Part shown: piece by piece, positions 22,316-32,014 of the stretch
Layout: each line of letters begins with the position of its first letter
Position numbering within the stretch: position 1 is the stretch's first letter
Source of the DNA: Anastatus disparis
Taxonomy: Eukaryota > Arthropoda > Insecta > Hymenoptera > Eupelmidae
Assembly (NCBI GenBank): GCA_017163975.1
Contig: JAFFSR010000019.1
Span: 300,001-364,000 of the forward strand
DNA length: 64,000 bases
Direction of reading: 5' to 3'
Translations under genes and position numbers: made by a program
Notes under the pieces: generated by a model
The model's input: the letters and a program-made list of their open reading frames with translations, nothing else
Database searches by the model: none
Told to the model about the DNA's origin: nothing

Positions 22316-23610
22316 CAACAATGTAATATTGTCAAATGAGTTTAGTTTATTATGATTTTATTGATCCACTCCAACATTTATCATTTTATCCTTTTTCTTA
22401 TATTCCTTTATCCCTCTCTTTTTTTAAATATAATGACAGAAAGAATTACGAGAAAATCATTATTTATTATTTAATCATGAATTTTTATGTTAAAATTTGT
22501 ACTTGAAGAATTACACAGAAAAATTTGTGTTTCATTTATAACGCTTATGTGTGTTAAAATTACAAATTTTTTTCTACTGTGTAGATCGCAAATTAGGTAT
22601 CAAAGTTGACAAACCTAACCTCAAAATACTATTTATTGAAAACTTGTATATAACTTTTCAAGTATAAGATTTAGGTAGATTTCTTTAGTTGTCCGCACTA
22701 AAGTTGAATCCTACAACTTTTTTTCTTGAAGTGAAAAAATCCAATTAAATTCTCCATTTACTCATAAACTTGGATCAGAAATATTATCAAAAAGAGAAGC
22801 TTCATCACGCCCTTAATATATTTAATTACTCTAATATTATAAATACGTATTCGAACACTAGAACATCATCATAATCGACAAATTTAGTGGTGCCATAAGA
22901 CCCCATGCATCTAGCCCGGGGTCAGTAGTTCTTATTTTGGCTACTTCTTTTAATTTGCATCGTATTTCATAGCGTCACTTTCCAATTAAGGATCAGCTTT
23001 TGACTAACTTCACCGTTCAAAAATAGCTAAAAAAGATATTTAGTTTATATTAATTTTTTTTGGCTTGTTTTTTGAATTTTAACAAATTTACTCGCTTCCG
23101 TTTCTCATTTGTTAAAATGAATAGATATTTACAAGTGAAAGCAATTCTGATATATATTTTTACTGAAAATAAACGAAATTTCTTCTTCCCTGAGCCTCGT
23201 ATACATGATTTCGACTGTGATATGGAATAAGTAACTTAATTTGTGATTACACAAATTCTGTACAAACCTTTGTATACGAACGACATCGCTCCAGACCTCA
23301 CTTAAAAGTGATGGCCTTCTCGAGTGTAAAAGGCTATATGCATAATTGTAGTGACTAATTTCTTAACTATTACTTGTAAATATTGTCTGAATCTTTGTAA
23401 AAAATTGTTTTTTTTTATTATTATTTAATCGCCAAGTATAATTATGTTCGAATATAGTTTCAAACCATAATCCATAAATACATGCTTCAGATAACGATTG
23501 TTTTGTAGATTTAGAGTAGAATCATTTTATCGTAATGTTACAATATATAAAAATTAATTTAATTATAGACCAAATTTCATATTTGATGTCGTTGACATTA
23601 ATTACAGCTA

Positions 23611-23800
23611 TAAGTGCAGGAGAAAATAAAATTTTTCTGCACATGAAATTTCACCTGAGATCGGGTACCAGGAAAAATAAAATTTCCTGGTACATGAGAT
23701 TTCACGTGAGATCTTATGTGAGTTCTCATTTGAGATCTTGTTTCATTTTCAATCGTGAGAGCTCATCTGAGATCTCATGTCATTTTTTTCAGTAAGGATG
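23611..23800. repeat. palindromic GAGATC array with TTTTTCAGTAAGG terminus
   Basis: Variants of CATGAGATTTCACGTGAGAT and GAGATCTCATGTCATTTTTT recur and end in TTTTTTCAGTAAGG near 23795. An inner pair GGTACCAGGAAAAATAAAAT and AAAATAAAATTTCCTGGTAC lies at 23663-23693. No coding potential is visible. Confidence 0.6.
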
Positions 23801-24079
23801 TGAACTAATAAAAATTTATAGGTGTTATAGGAATGATTAAAAGGTTCAAAATTTTACTATAGTAACATAGTAATTATTTTAGGATTGTTTTGTAATAGTT
23901 TTAAAATGTCCTCCCGGTTAAAAAAAAAACATCTATATATATAGCTGGAAACATTGGTAAAGAAAATACAGCTATGTTGATGTGTATTATAGCTATGTTC
24001 ATGTATTTTTTTAGCTGTACATGTATAAGAAATATAGCTAAATTTTTAGCTATATTTCTAGCTGAAAAATGTTATGTAT

Positions 24080-24275
24080 AACACGTACATTAACGTACAA
24101 ACACGTACATACACGTACATTAACGTAAAAACACGCACAAACATGTACATACACGTACAAATACGTACACACACGTACAAACACCTGCACATATATACAT
24201 ACACGTACATTAACGTAAAAACACATACAAACACGTACAAATACGTACAAACATGTAAACACACATGCGCACACG
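24080..24275 (+). repeat. ACGTACA minisatellite
   Basis: Units ACACGTACAT, ACGTACAA and TTAACGTAAAA alternate about every 10-12 bp for 190 bp. Thr/Tyr-rich and Cys/Val-rich frames over it are artefacts. Confidence 0.85.
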
Positions 24276-24287
24276 GCCTCTACAACA

Positions 24288-24289
24288 CG

Positions 24290-24325
<36 letters not shown>
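24288..24325. repeat. (TA)n microsatellite
   Basis: A pure TA run. Confidence 0.95.
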
Positions 24326-24327
<2 letters not shown>

Positions 24328-24362
24328 TCTGATATTCATATAAAATAATGTTATATTACGAG

Positions 24363-24843
24363 CAGAGTTGTAAATGAGGAAATGGTTTTTCATTTGAAAC
24401 GGTCAAGTAATTGAAAATACTCGCACCATTTACCATTGACAGAGCAAGTAAATAGTAAATGGTTTGACCAGTTCCCAGTTACAGAGCAAGTAAATGGTAA
24501 ATGGTTTGACCAGTTCCCAGTTACTGAGTGAGGAACTGGAAATGGTTGGACTAGTTTGCAGTTACTAGGTTGGTAACTAGCCGAATCGATCAGTTAGCAG
24601 TTACCAGGTGGGTAACTGGTGAATATTTGGACCATATACCAGTTACTGGGTAAGTAAATGGTCGGATCATTTACCAGTTACTCACCTAGTAACTACCAAC
24701 TGGTCCGACCATTTACCATTTACTCATCCAGTAACTGGTAAATGGTCCGACCATTTACTTGCTCTGTAAATGGTAAATTATGCGAGCATTTTCAATTACT
24801 TGACCATTTCAAATGAAAAACCATTTCCTCATTTACAACTCTG
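24363..24843. mobile_element. foldback element with CAGAGTTGTAAATG ends
   Basis: CAGAGTTGTAAATGAGGAAA and its complement TTTCCTCATTTACAACTCTG form long terminal inverted repeats (about 80 bp, including GGTCAAGTAATTGAAAAT). The interior is a set of short units (ACAGAGCAAGTAAATGGTAA, GACCAGTTCCCAGTTACT, CTGGTAAATGGTCCGACCA) on both strands. The window begins (1-60) inside another copy of the same interior. No clear target duplication was found. Confidence 0.7.
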
Positions 24844-25135
24844 GCCGCATCTCGTATCAAAAAAAGCAAAATTTTCTTTGATAAGAAAAAATTGATTATA
24901 TTGCTTCGTTTTCAAGAAAAGCTTGAAAAATCAAATTGTTAACCCTTACCTCTATGTTTTAAATTTTTCAAGGTTTTCTTGAAAACAAAGCGATAAAATT
25001 AATTCTTTCTCATCAATGAAAATATTGCTTTATTTGATACGAGATGCGGCTTTCTCTTCATTTTTTGCTAAAATTATTAGTTTTTGTAAAAAAATCAATT
25101 TTTTGGTTAGAAAAGGACAGATATACTCCTCTTAA
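24844..25135. mobile_element. TTAA hairpin element A, left-truncated
   Basis: It begins within the family at GCCGCATCTCGTATC and runs through both stem halves to GGACAGATATACTCCTCTTAA (TTAA at 25132-25135). The outer ~70 bp of the left arm are missing where it meets the preceding foldback. Confidence 0.8.
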
Positions 25136-25146
25136 ATAAAATAATG

Positions 25147-25710
25147 GTGTTAACCTTTACCAATAAAGATGTGGAAAAAATTAACAATGTTATTTTATCT
25201 TGATTAGAAGGAGAATGTATTGAATATTTAAGTATTGATGAAGCAGAAGATAATAACAAAGAAAATTAAAACATTATGTTACCTATTGAATCTTTAAATT
25301 TTTTAAATCCAAATGGTTCTCCACCTCATGAATTAAATTTAAAAGTTGGTGTTATTGTAGTACTTTTAAGAAACCTGAATATGACTGAAGGTCTTCATAA
25401 CGGACCTGATTAATTATGAAAAAACTCATGACACACTGCATCGAAGCAGAAATTTTAAATGGTCACACTGGAAAAAATGTTTGCTATATCTAGAAAACAA
25501 TTTCCTGTAAAATTGGGGTTCACTAGGACAATCAATGAGTAACAGGGACAATCATTTAACACAGTTGAAGTATGCTTATCAACACCAGTATTGAGTAATT
25601 GGCGATTATATGTTGCTCTATCCAGAGTAAGATCTAAATCTAATTTAGAAGTATTTGTAACTAAAACATCTACTATATTACATTATGAACAAAATAAAAC
25701 AAAAGTAATC
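25147..25710 (+). pseudogene. Helitron Pif1-like helicase fragment (C-terminal)
   Basis: The conceptual translation, with stops and frameshifts, contains segments characteristic of the Pif1-family helicase domain of Helitron RepHel proteins. These are VLTFTNKDVEKINNVIL, a stop, EGECIEYLSIDEAED, then PPHELNLKVGVIVVLLRNLN and GLHNG, and finally LYVALSRVRSKSNLEVFVT (helicase motif VI region, about 25610-25670). The degraded TRTIN...QGQ segment before it corresponds to motif V. The Walker A motif and Rep nuclease are absent, so only the last third survives. It is broken by at least four in-frame stops and several frame changes. No Helitron terminus was identified. Assignment is from remembered family motifs. 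Confidence 0.8.
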
Positions 25711-26009
25711 AAAATCTTAATATGAACATTAAAAATATTGTATACAAAGAAATATTATAAGAAGGACAAGTATATTATTAGAAAATTAATAATTAAGGTG
25801 AAAATTGAAATATATGATAATAAAGAATAATAAAACAACAGTGAAAAAAAATTATATAATGATGACAAAAATTGAATCAGAGATAATAAATTTGCAAAAA
25901 ATATATCCAAAAAATTATTGTTATGATAAAAATTGTTTAAAAACGAAATTCTGAAAAAAATATGTCAAGAAAGTATTATCTGGAAATTAAAAAAAAAATT
26001 TCCCGTTGC
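25711..26009. other. AT-rich remainder after Helitron fragment
   Basis: Very A-rich, no feature recognised. It could be further decayed Helitron 3' sequence. Confidence 0.3.
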
Positions 26010-26159
26010 TTACCCCGATGCTTCTGCGGTCCTTGTGATTAGTCATATATTAGATACCTACAGAGTATTATGTGGTTTAATATAGTATAGTTTAAACCTT
26101 ACCCCGATGCCTCTGCGGTCTTTGTGATTAATCATATATTAGATACCTACAGAGTATTA
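26010..26159 (+). repeat. tandem duplication (~88 bp), second unit interrupted
   Basis: TTACCCCGATGCTTCTGCGG...TATAGTTTAAACC (26010-26098) is repeated from 26099. The second unit is split after GAGTATTA by the element at 26160-27242 and resumes at 27243 with TACGTGGTTTAATATAGTAG. Confidence 0.85.
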
Positions 26160-27242
26160 CACTGCAAATTTAAGTGTGTTATTTTAACACACTTACGTGT
26201 GTAATTTTGCTGTCGCCATTTTTACACACTTTTTTGTGTGTTAAATCCATAACTCATTTTAGATGTTTAATTTAACACACGTAAACGCGTAAATTCAAAC
26301 GTATAAAACGTGTAATAAATTGAAATACATTAAAAATTAAAAATTATTTTTGTGTGTTTCAATTTTTTGTGTTAGAATTTTTTAATTTTAATGTGCAATT
26401 ACATTAAGAATTAACCTATTTAAATTATATCACCTATAAAAACGCTTAAAAAATTTTCGACCTGACTCGGGCGCGAACTCACGACCTACGGGATGCGAGG
26501 CATCGACGCTACCTATTACGCTACGGAACGCTTGTTATGAATCATGATAATTTCTTATATTTATGGTTGATTAATATAAAAATTTCATTATTTTTTAACA
26601 CTTTGAAATTTAAATGAAATAAATAATAATAATCATGAGTTATTAATAAAAATAAAGATCAATAGAATAATTTTTCTTGTATGATTAAAATAATTTTTTA
26701 TCAAAAGAATATCTAATTCCTTATTTATTAAAAATTAAATTTTTTATCAAATAAACAATTATTTTTTTTACAAAAAAATAAACGTATATGAAAAATTTAT
26801 TATTAAATAATTTATTTGATAAGGTTAATATTGATTACTGAATTTTATATTATTAATTTAATAGATGCATTCTGTAGTTCTAATATAATTTAATATTAAA
26901 ATATATATTTTTAGAAAAACTTTGATTAAAAATTATTAATGTTGTACCTGTAATTACCTGAAAATTTATCTACTTTACTAATGTAAAATAAAAATGAATC
27001 AGAGTAAATGTATTAATGTACAAATATAAATTTTAAACACATAGATGTGTAGATTTACGCATTCATGTGCGTAAATTTTCACACTAAACTGATCATGTGT
27101 GTAAAATTACACATAAAATGTGTATACTGATACTTTCACGCACTTAAGTGTGTTTTTTTACACACATAATAGAATTTACACATCAAAACGTGTAAAAGTA
27201 CTCACTATCAGTGTGTAAATTAACACACATGAATTTGCAGTG
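26160..27242. mobile_element. 1083-bp TA-flanked element (Tc1/mariner-type ends) with TTAACACAC motifs
   Basis: The ends are CACTGCAAATTTAAGTGTGT and CACACATGAATTTGCAGTG, flanked by TA (26158-26159, 27243-27244). The uninterrupted first copy of the surrounding tandem duplication (GAGTATTATGTGG near 26064) gives the empty site with one TA. Subterminal GTGTGTTAAA/TTTAACACAC motifs recur at both ends. There is no transposase ORF, and a tRNA-like block lies inside. Confidence 0.85.
26455..26535 (-). other. tRNA-like sequence inside the TA element
   Basis: The minus strand reads GTTCCGTAGCGTAATAGGTAGCG (A-box-like TAGCGTAATAGG), then GATGCCTCGCATC, then GTGAGTTCGCGCCC (B-box-like). The T-stem and anticodon stem do not pair properly, so a functional tRNA is unlikely. 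It may be a captured SINE head. Confidence 0.4.
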
Positions 27243-27274
27243 TACGTGGTTTAATATAGTAGAGTTTAAACCTG

Positions 27275-27964
27275 CATCAAAAAGGAAAACTGCGCTACCG
27301 GTAACGCATTTCTCGATCAGGTAAGAGAAAGAGAAAGTGTGCCGCAGTGAGTACAGTAAGCGACAAGTATATCAAAAAAGGTCTTGCCACAATCGGAGTT
27401 CACTTTGTAGTATTTAATAAAATTCTCATAGTTTAGCGATCCTACACATAGTGAGATTCAATAACTAATTAAAATTTTATTTTTTTTATAACTTTTCAAT
27501 ATAACCGTTACAATATACAGTGGGACCTCGATAACTTGCCGCGCACGGGGCTGTAGGGGAACAAAATTCTCAGAAAAGGCCAGTTACTGTAAAACCCCTC
27601 TATTGACAAGCGCGCTATATCTTTCTCTTTCTCTCTTACTCTTTGGGCGTGGAGGCGTGGTCAAGATATATACGTATAAGAGGTAGTGGGAGCCGATGTT
27701 TGTTTGCGTACGGAGGAGAAAAGGTTCTCGCGGCAACTTATACTGCGGCCAGTTATCCCGGTCCCAATGTATATCTTTGTTATATAGTTGTAAGGGATTT
27801 TTTTACGACCAAGCTTGGCCTTGCCTCTTTCTCAGCTCATTATTTCTTTTTCAATTAGCTACTTTGTGGATCCTAATTTAAATCCTCCTCATATTTACGT
27901 TATTTTACGTTTTCACTTCCTTATTTATTCATCCTCACTTTCTCGATTTCCTCCTTCATTCCTG
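27275..27964. other. non-coding stretch with possible mariner/pogo-type terminus
   Basis: TATACAGTGGGACCTCGATAA at about 27517 resembles a TA-flanked pogo/Tigger-like end, but no partner terminus was found. Short frames at 27643-28033 match nothing I recognise. Confidence 0.35.
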
Positions 27965-28385
27965 CTCCTTAACGGCATGTCGGAGCTGCAGCAATTGAGT
28001 TTTGCTTTTTTTATTTTATCAATATCTTTTTAAATTCATAAATTAAACAAATATAATGACTTGTCCGCACTAAAGCTATATTAGTACAATAATTTTTGTT
28101 AAAATAAAAAATCATTTGGACTTGCTATTTTTTTATGAGCTTTGATTGGAAATTAGATATTAAACTCGACAAGCTTAACCTTAAAATACGATACATTGAA
28201 AGTTTTTATTATAACTTTGTATGTATAATATTTTGGTGGATTTCTTGGGTTGTCCGCACTAGAGTTTAATCTTACAAATTTTTTCTTTCTAGTAAAAAAA
28301 CTCGATTAAACGCATCGTTTATTCATAAGTTAGGATTGGAAATATTATTAGAAGGCGGACAGCTTCGTCATGCTCTTAAGACGAT
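27965..28385 (+). repeat. interspersed repeat, uninterrupted sister of 6540-7510
   Basis: It runs from GGAGCTGCAGCAATTGAG through AATGACTTGTCCGCACTAAA to CAGCTTCGTCATGCTCTTA without the ~0.56 kb present in the first copy. Confidence 0.7.
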
Positions 28386-28761
28386 TCTTCTTCTTCCACT
28401 TCGTATTCCTCAGCTCTTTCATCTCTTATTCCTACCTTATCCTCAAATATTCCTAAACTAATTTGCAGAGGTATTAGTGTAAATTTATATTTTCCCTATA
28501 TAATTGTATGATATAAAAAGTAATAAGTTTATAAATAATGTTATTGTGAAAATTTAGCTTATTCTTTTAAGGGGACAAAACACTTTTATAACCTGCAAAC
28601 ACAAATATTCAATATTCATTATATTTAATTTAGTTATTTTTTAATAAATAAAATATCTAAAAGTAGACTCGAATACCTTAAATTTAAGCTATTATAAGCA
28701 AATTTTGCTTTAGTTGTAAGCCCACAATCATTCGATGAACCTTTGTACTCATAAGCTCTTG

Positions 28762-29068
28762 ACCGTAAGGTTTAAGCTGAACCCATGGATGGATTTAACT
28801 TTTCCAAATAGTTTCAGCTTCAATATTACTACCATTCTCGCATGAATGAAGGAATTTCTAAAACACAAAAAATTTTTTATTTTCCAACAAAAAATATCAA
28901 TTTTTTTAATAAATTTTAATATTTTTACCTTATTTTTGGGGTTTTTTTACTACTTCTAGTCATTCGATTTTAAAATCCTCCATTCATGCGAGAATGATGC
29001 TAATACTGAAGCCAAAACTGTTTAAAAAAGTCAAATCCATCCATGGGTTCAGCTTAAACCTTACGGCC
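28762..29068. mobile_element. hairpin element (~307 bp)
   Basis: ACCGTAAGGTTTAAGCTGAA pairs with TTCAGCTTAAACCTTACGG. The stem continues through CCCATGGATGGATTT and ATTCTCGCATGAATG, with a ~100-bp AT-rich loop. Confidence 0.8.
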
Positions 29069-29069
29069 C

Positions 29070-29639
29070 AGCACCTAAAATTTTAAAAATTCAATATTTA
29101 AGAAAAACAGCTTTAATGTTTTTAATTATTATATCTTAAAATTATCAATGCTATACGTATCTTTCATAAAATAATTCTTTCCTGGTATTTCTAATTTATA
29201 TTAGCCAACAATATAAAAAAGAAATACCAGACAAGAGAACCTTGTTATCGACTAGATGAAGCTGAAATGCAAAAAGATGTTAAAATAGAAGTTATTAAAA
29301 TAATCAATAATAATAATCTTTCTTATTATAAGATGTTTTGTCAGTACTCATCCTTATTCACCAATAAAACTGTGTATTTGTTGTAAGAATTAACAAATAC
29401 ATAGTTATTTGTTACTCTGATGGTTGTTAGAATTACTCGTATTAACCTTGAATCAGCTGGAAACTAAGAAATAATGTTTAATATGGAGTAATCATATTAT
29501 ATTTTATTTTATAATTCAAATTCAAAATTAAGAAATAAAATTTAGATTTAAAATTTATATTTTAATTAATATTAAAATTTATAAATAGAATTTATATCCG
29601 AATATGTAATAATAATTAGAATATACACTTACATGAATT
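29070..29639. other. AT-rich interior of the TTAA-ended element
   Basis: No coding segment could be matched. It may be decayed transposase 3' sequence. Confidence 0.3.
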
Positions 29640-30390
29640 TAATATGCACTCGGTGTATAGAAATCCATCACACCTATTCGTACTTTTCTTTTCAGAGTAT
29701 GTGCTTCTTTCGAATTAGACTAACTTGATCACTCTACATTGAATTATCTTCTATCATTTAAAGTCCTGACCCACTTGACAGATACATTTCCAAGTTCGAT
29801 GTTCAATTTCTCCAACATCTTAAGAAAATAATATTAAAATCAGCACTATTTGGGGAAGTCGATTCAAGTTAATTTTTAACAGCTTCAGATGTAGAACCTA
29901 TTGTCACTTGTTCGTATACTTTTTTTATTTAACTATTTATAGCACTGAACGCTGGCTTTGATAAATCTATTAAACTACAAAAACTAGACAAACTTGCAAG
30001 TCCATGGCCAAGTACACGAGTAGCAAGAACATTATATCTGTTAAATTTATACGTATTGTCCATAAGCACTTTCTCTCTTGTTAGAGTTTACAGTTGCTCA
30101 TTCATCGCTAAAATCACAATTCATATTAATTTTGAAACCTTATCCTCGAAAAGAGGTTTCAATAAATTTTATCTTATGATGGCACACACTGCAACACAAT
30201 TTTTCTAACATAGAAGATAGAACGTTGATATCAACATTTCTATTTTTTGCTCTGGAACTTGAAAATTCTATTTTCAGTTTAGTAAAAGAAGTAGAGGGTC
30301 TACTTCTCTTAGCTTCAGGAGAATTTTTTTACTCCTACCAAGAAATTTCTTCGGCCTCTTGTATCTCTTTCATTATTTGACATTTTTGAG
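29640..30390 (-). pseudogene. Mutator-like transposase-domain remnant
   Basis: Reading the minus strand from about 30390 downward in shifting frames gives AEEISW, then KRSRPSTSF, then INVLSSMLEKLCCSVCHHKI (a CxxC-type cysteine pair). It continues with FRG*GFKINMNC, a broken segment, and YKFNRYNVLATRVLGHG followed by LASLSSFCSLIDLSKPAF and STSEAVKN. This order (paired cysteines, then Y-x-N-x(4)-A-R-x-L-G-x-G, then FC-x(2)-DLP-like) is what I recall for the arthropod Mutator-like transposase domain family. The downstream catalytic core is not readable. Multiple stops and frameshifts make it dead. Recognition is from memory. Confidence 0.6.
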
Positions 30391-30882
30391 GTTCGTATTC
30401 TTAATGTCCATTCAAGCTTTTTACACTTTAAATACACTTTCTATTTAGATAAATGTAGAATTTCAGGCGCACATAAGAAAATATGAAATAACTCGCGAAC
30501 GTGTAATTTATTAAAAATTAATAATTTTACGTAAATTAAACCACAAAACCTACTTATAATTTTTTGAATGCACTTTAAATAAACAAACTTATTACAAACT
30601 GACCATACAATCAGCTGAGACTGACTGTCATGTAGCGAAATAATACGAGCCGGAAGCGTGAACGCGCGAAATTCAAATTGATAAAAAATTACATGAATAA
30701 CTATGTGCCACTCGTTTTTTTACAAAATCAAAACGGAATCAAATATGGATGTAAAACTTTTTAGAACTTAAAAAAATAAACTCTATTATTTAATCAAACC
30801 TAAAAAAAACAATAAAAATTTAAAAAATTTATTTAAAAATAATTCTTAAAATTTTTTTAATTTGTAAAAATTAGATCATTAT

Positions 30883-31730
30883 TGTAAGGAATATCTTTTT
30901 AATTTTATTATAATTTAATTTTTTATTTACAATATCATATGTGAATACATGTTTGGGTGTACAATTCTAAATGGTTGGAAGGAATCGTTATATCGCATTT
31001 ATACAAAAGTCAATTGTTTTCGCATTTGAAAATATGTCGATTTTTTAAGATCACACGCATGTAATAACGCGCATCGTCTATATTACTTTAATTTGATTTT
31101 CTTTGCCGGCGTGTATACAATTTCAATATCAAATTTAAATAAGAGAAATCTATCGTTTTAAGAATTATTTTTTAAAATACTAACAACAGCGTAACCGTCC
31201 GAATCTCTCGAGAATTTACAAATTTCAATCAACTAACATATTCTTTTCTTACGTATATCCTCTGTACACCAATCGTGTTTAATCGTGGGAACCTCGAGAA
31301 TAATCAGGACTGATGAAAACTGCTGTGTCCAAAGAATTTTGCCCGTTGGCGTGCCTTGCTTCCCTCTTATGTATAGCCCCGTTCCAAAGGCTGTAGACAC
31401 AAATTTCAATTTTTCTTTTATTTCCTTTGTATTTTCCTTTTTTTTCTTTTTTTTTTTTTTTATTCTTTTATATTTTTCTTTTATCAAAATGTGCCTTTAA
31501 TAAGATAATTAAATAAAGCTTTTATAACTTACCCCTTTCGGGAATGTCGAGTTACAGTTGAGCGCAGGAGCCTCTAATCGCTAGGCCTCCTCGCCGGCAA
31601 ATAGATCGAACGCTTAACATATTTTAATCACGAGACCCGAGAAGATCTTATATCCCCACTTTTATCTCATTTATACAATCACGCTCCCTACAACATCTTT
31701 CTCTATCGATAATATATTAGGCCCGCTACA
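30883..31730 (-). repeat. 3' LTR of Ty3/gypsy element
   Basis: 848 bp, in element orientation TGTAGCGGGCC...ATTCCTTACA (TG...CA ends). It differs from the 5' LTR by one substitution seen (GTAGACACA against GTAGAAACA) plus T-tract length changes. Short frames inside it are not genes. Confidence 0.95.
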
Positions 31731-31743
31731 ATCACCCCCCTCG
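31731..31743 (-). other. polypurine tract of the Ty3/gypsy element
   Basis: Directly next to the 3' LTR, in element orientation, the sequence reads GAGGGGGGTGAT and then the LTR TGTAG. A G-rich purine run in this position primes plus-strand DNA synthesis in LTR elements. Confidence 0.85.
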
Positions 31744-31904
31744 ATGGCTAACAAAAAAAGGCATCGATCGCACGCTTAACAATATGATCACAAAATCAAT
31801 ATATATATATATATACATATCCGCTACATATGCACACCAACCCAAAGAGCGATGATAGTCGATATTCACATATACACGCATTTTAGTGAAATAGAGATTG
31901 CAAC

Positions 31905-31939
<35 letters not shown>

Positions 31940-32014
31940 CATTTTACTTTTCTATGATATACATATTATTATCTTTTTTATTTACATTTAAAATCAAAAT
32001 AGTTTAGGCGTTCA

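Larger units (their letters stand above)
20915..22581. mobile_element. TA-flanked (Tc1/mariner-type) non-autonomous element containing three younger insertions
   Basis: It starts CACAGTAAAATATTTTGTGT and ends TTTTTTTCTACTGTG, with TA on both sides (20913-20914 and 22582-22583). The opposite outer arm reads CATGAACTTAGATCGCAAAT near 1660-1680, i.e. the empty site with a single TA, so both the boundaries and the TA duplication are directly supported. The interior has repeated TTTTTGTAAAATTGACA-like subterminal motifs and no transposase. A SINE (21285-21447) and a 405-bp TTAA hairpin that itself contains a second hairpin sit inside. Confidence 0.8.
20236..23594. repeat. right arm of large outer inverted repeat
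   Basis: This is the reverse complement of 1-2388, interrupted by the TA-flanked element 20915-22581. At its outer end CCAAATTTCATATTTGATG (~23570-23594) matches the left arm near 61-85. The tRNA-like block and the ATGAGATC palindrome array (20486-20750) are retained. The arms differ by many substitutions, so the duplication is old. Confidence 0.8.

Noticed and set aside
24355..24851. An hAT-type 8-bp duplication around the CAGAGTTG foldback
   Set aside because: The flanks ATTACGAG and GCCGCATC differ. The right flank lies inside hairpin A, so a clean insertion is not shown.
31233..31500. 84-residue Lys-rich frame and its reverse-strand partner in each LTR
   Set aside because: They occur identically in both LTRs, are driven by a poly(T) tract, and are open on both strands.
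31744..32014. An env gene making the Ty3 element an errantivirus
   Set aside because: Only about 0.27 kb, with a poly(T) tract, lies between pol and the polypurine tract.
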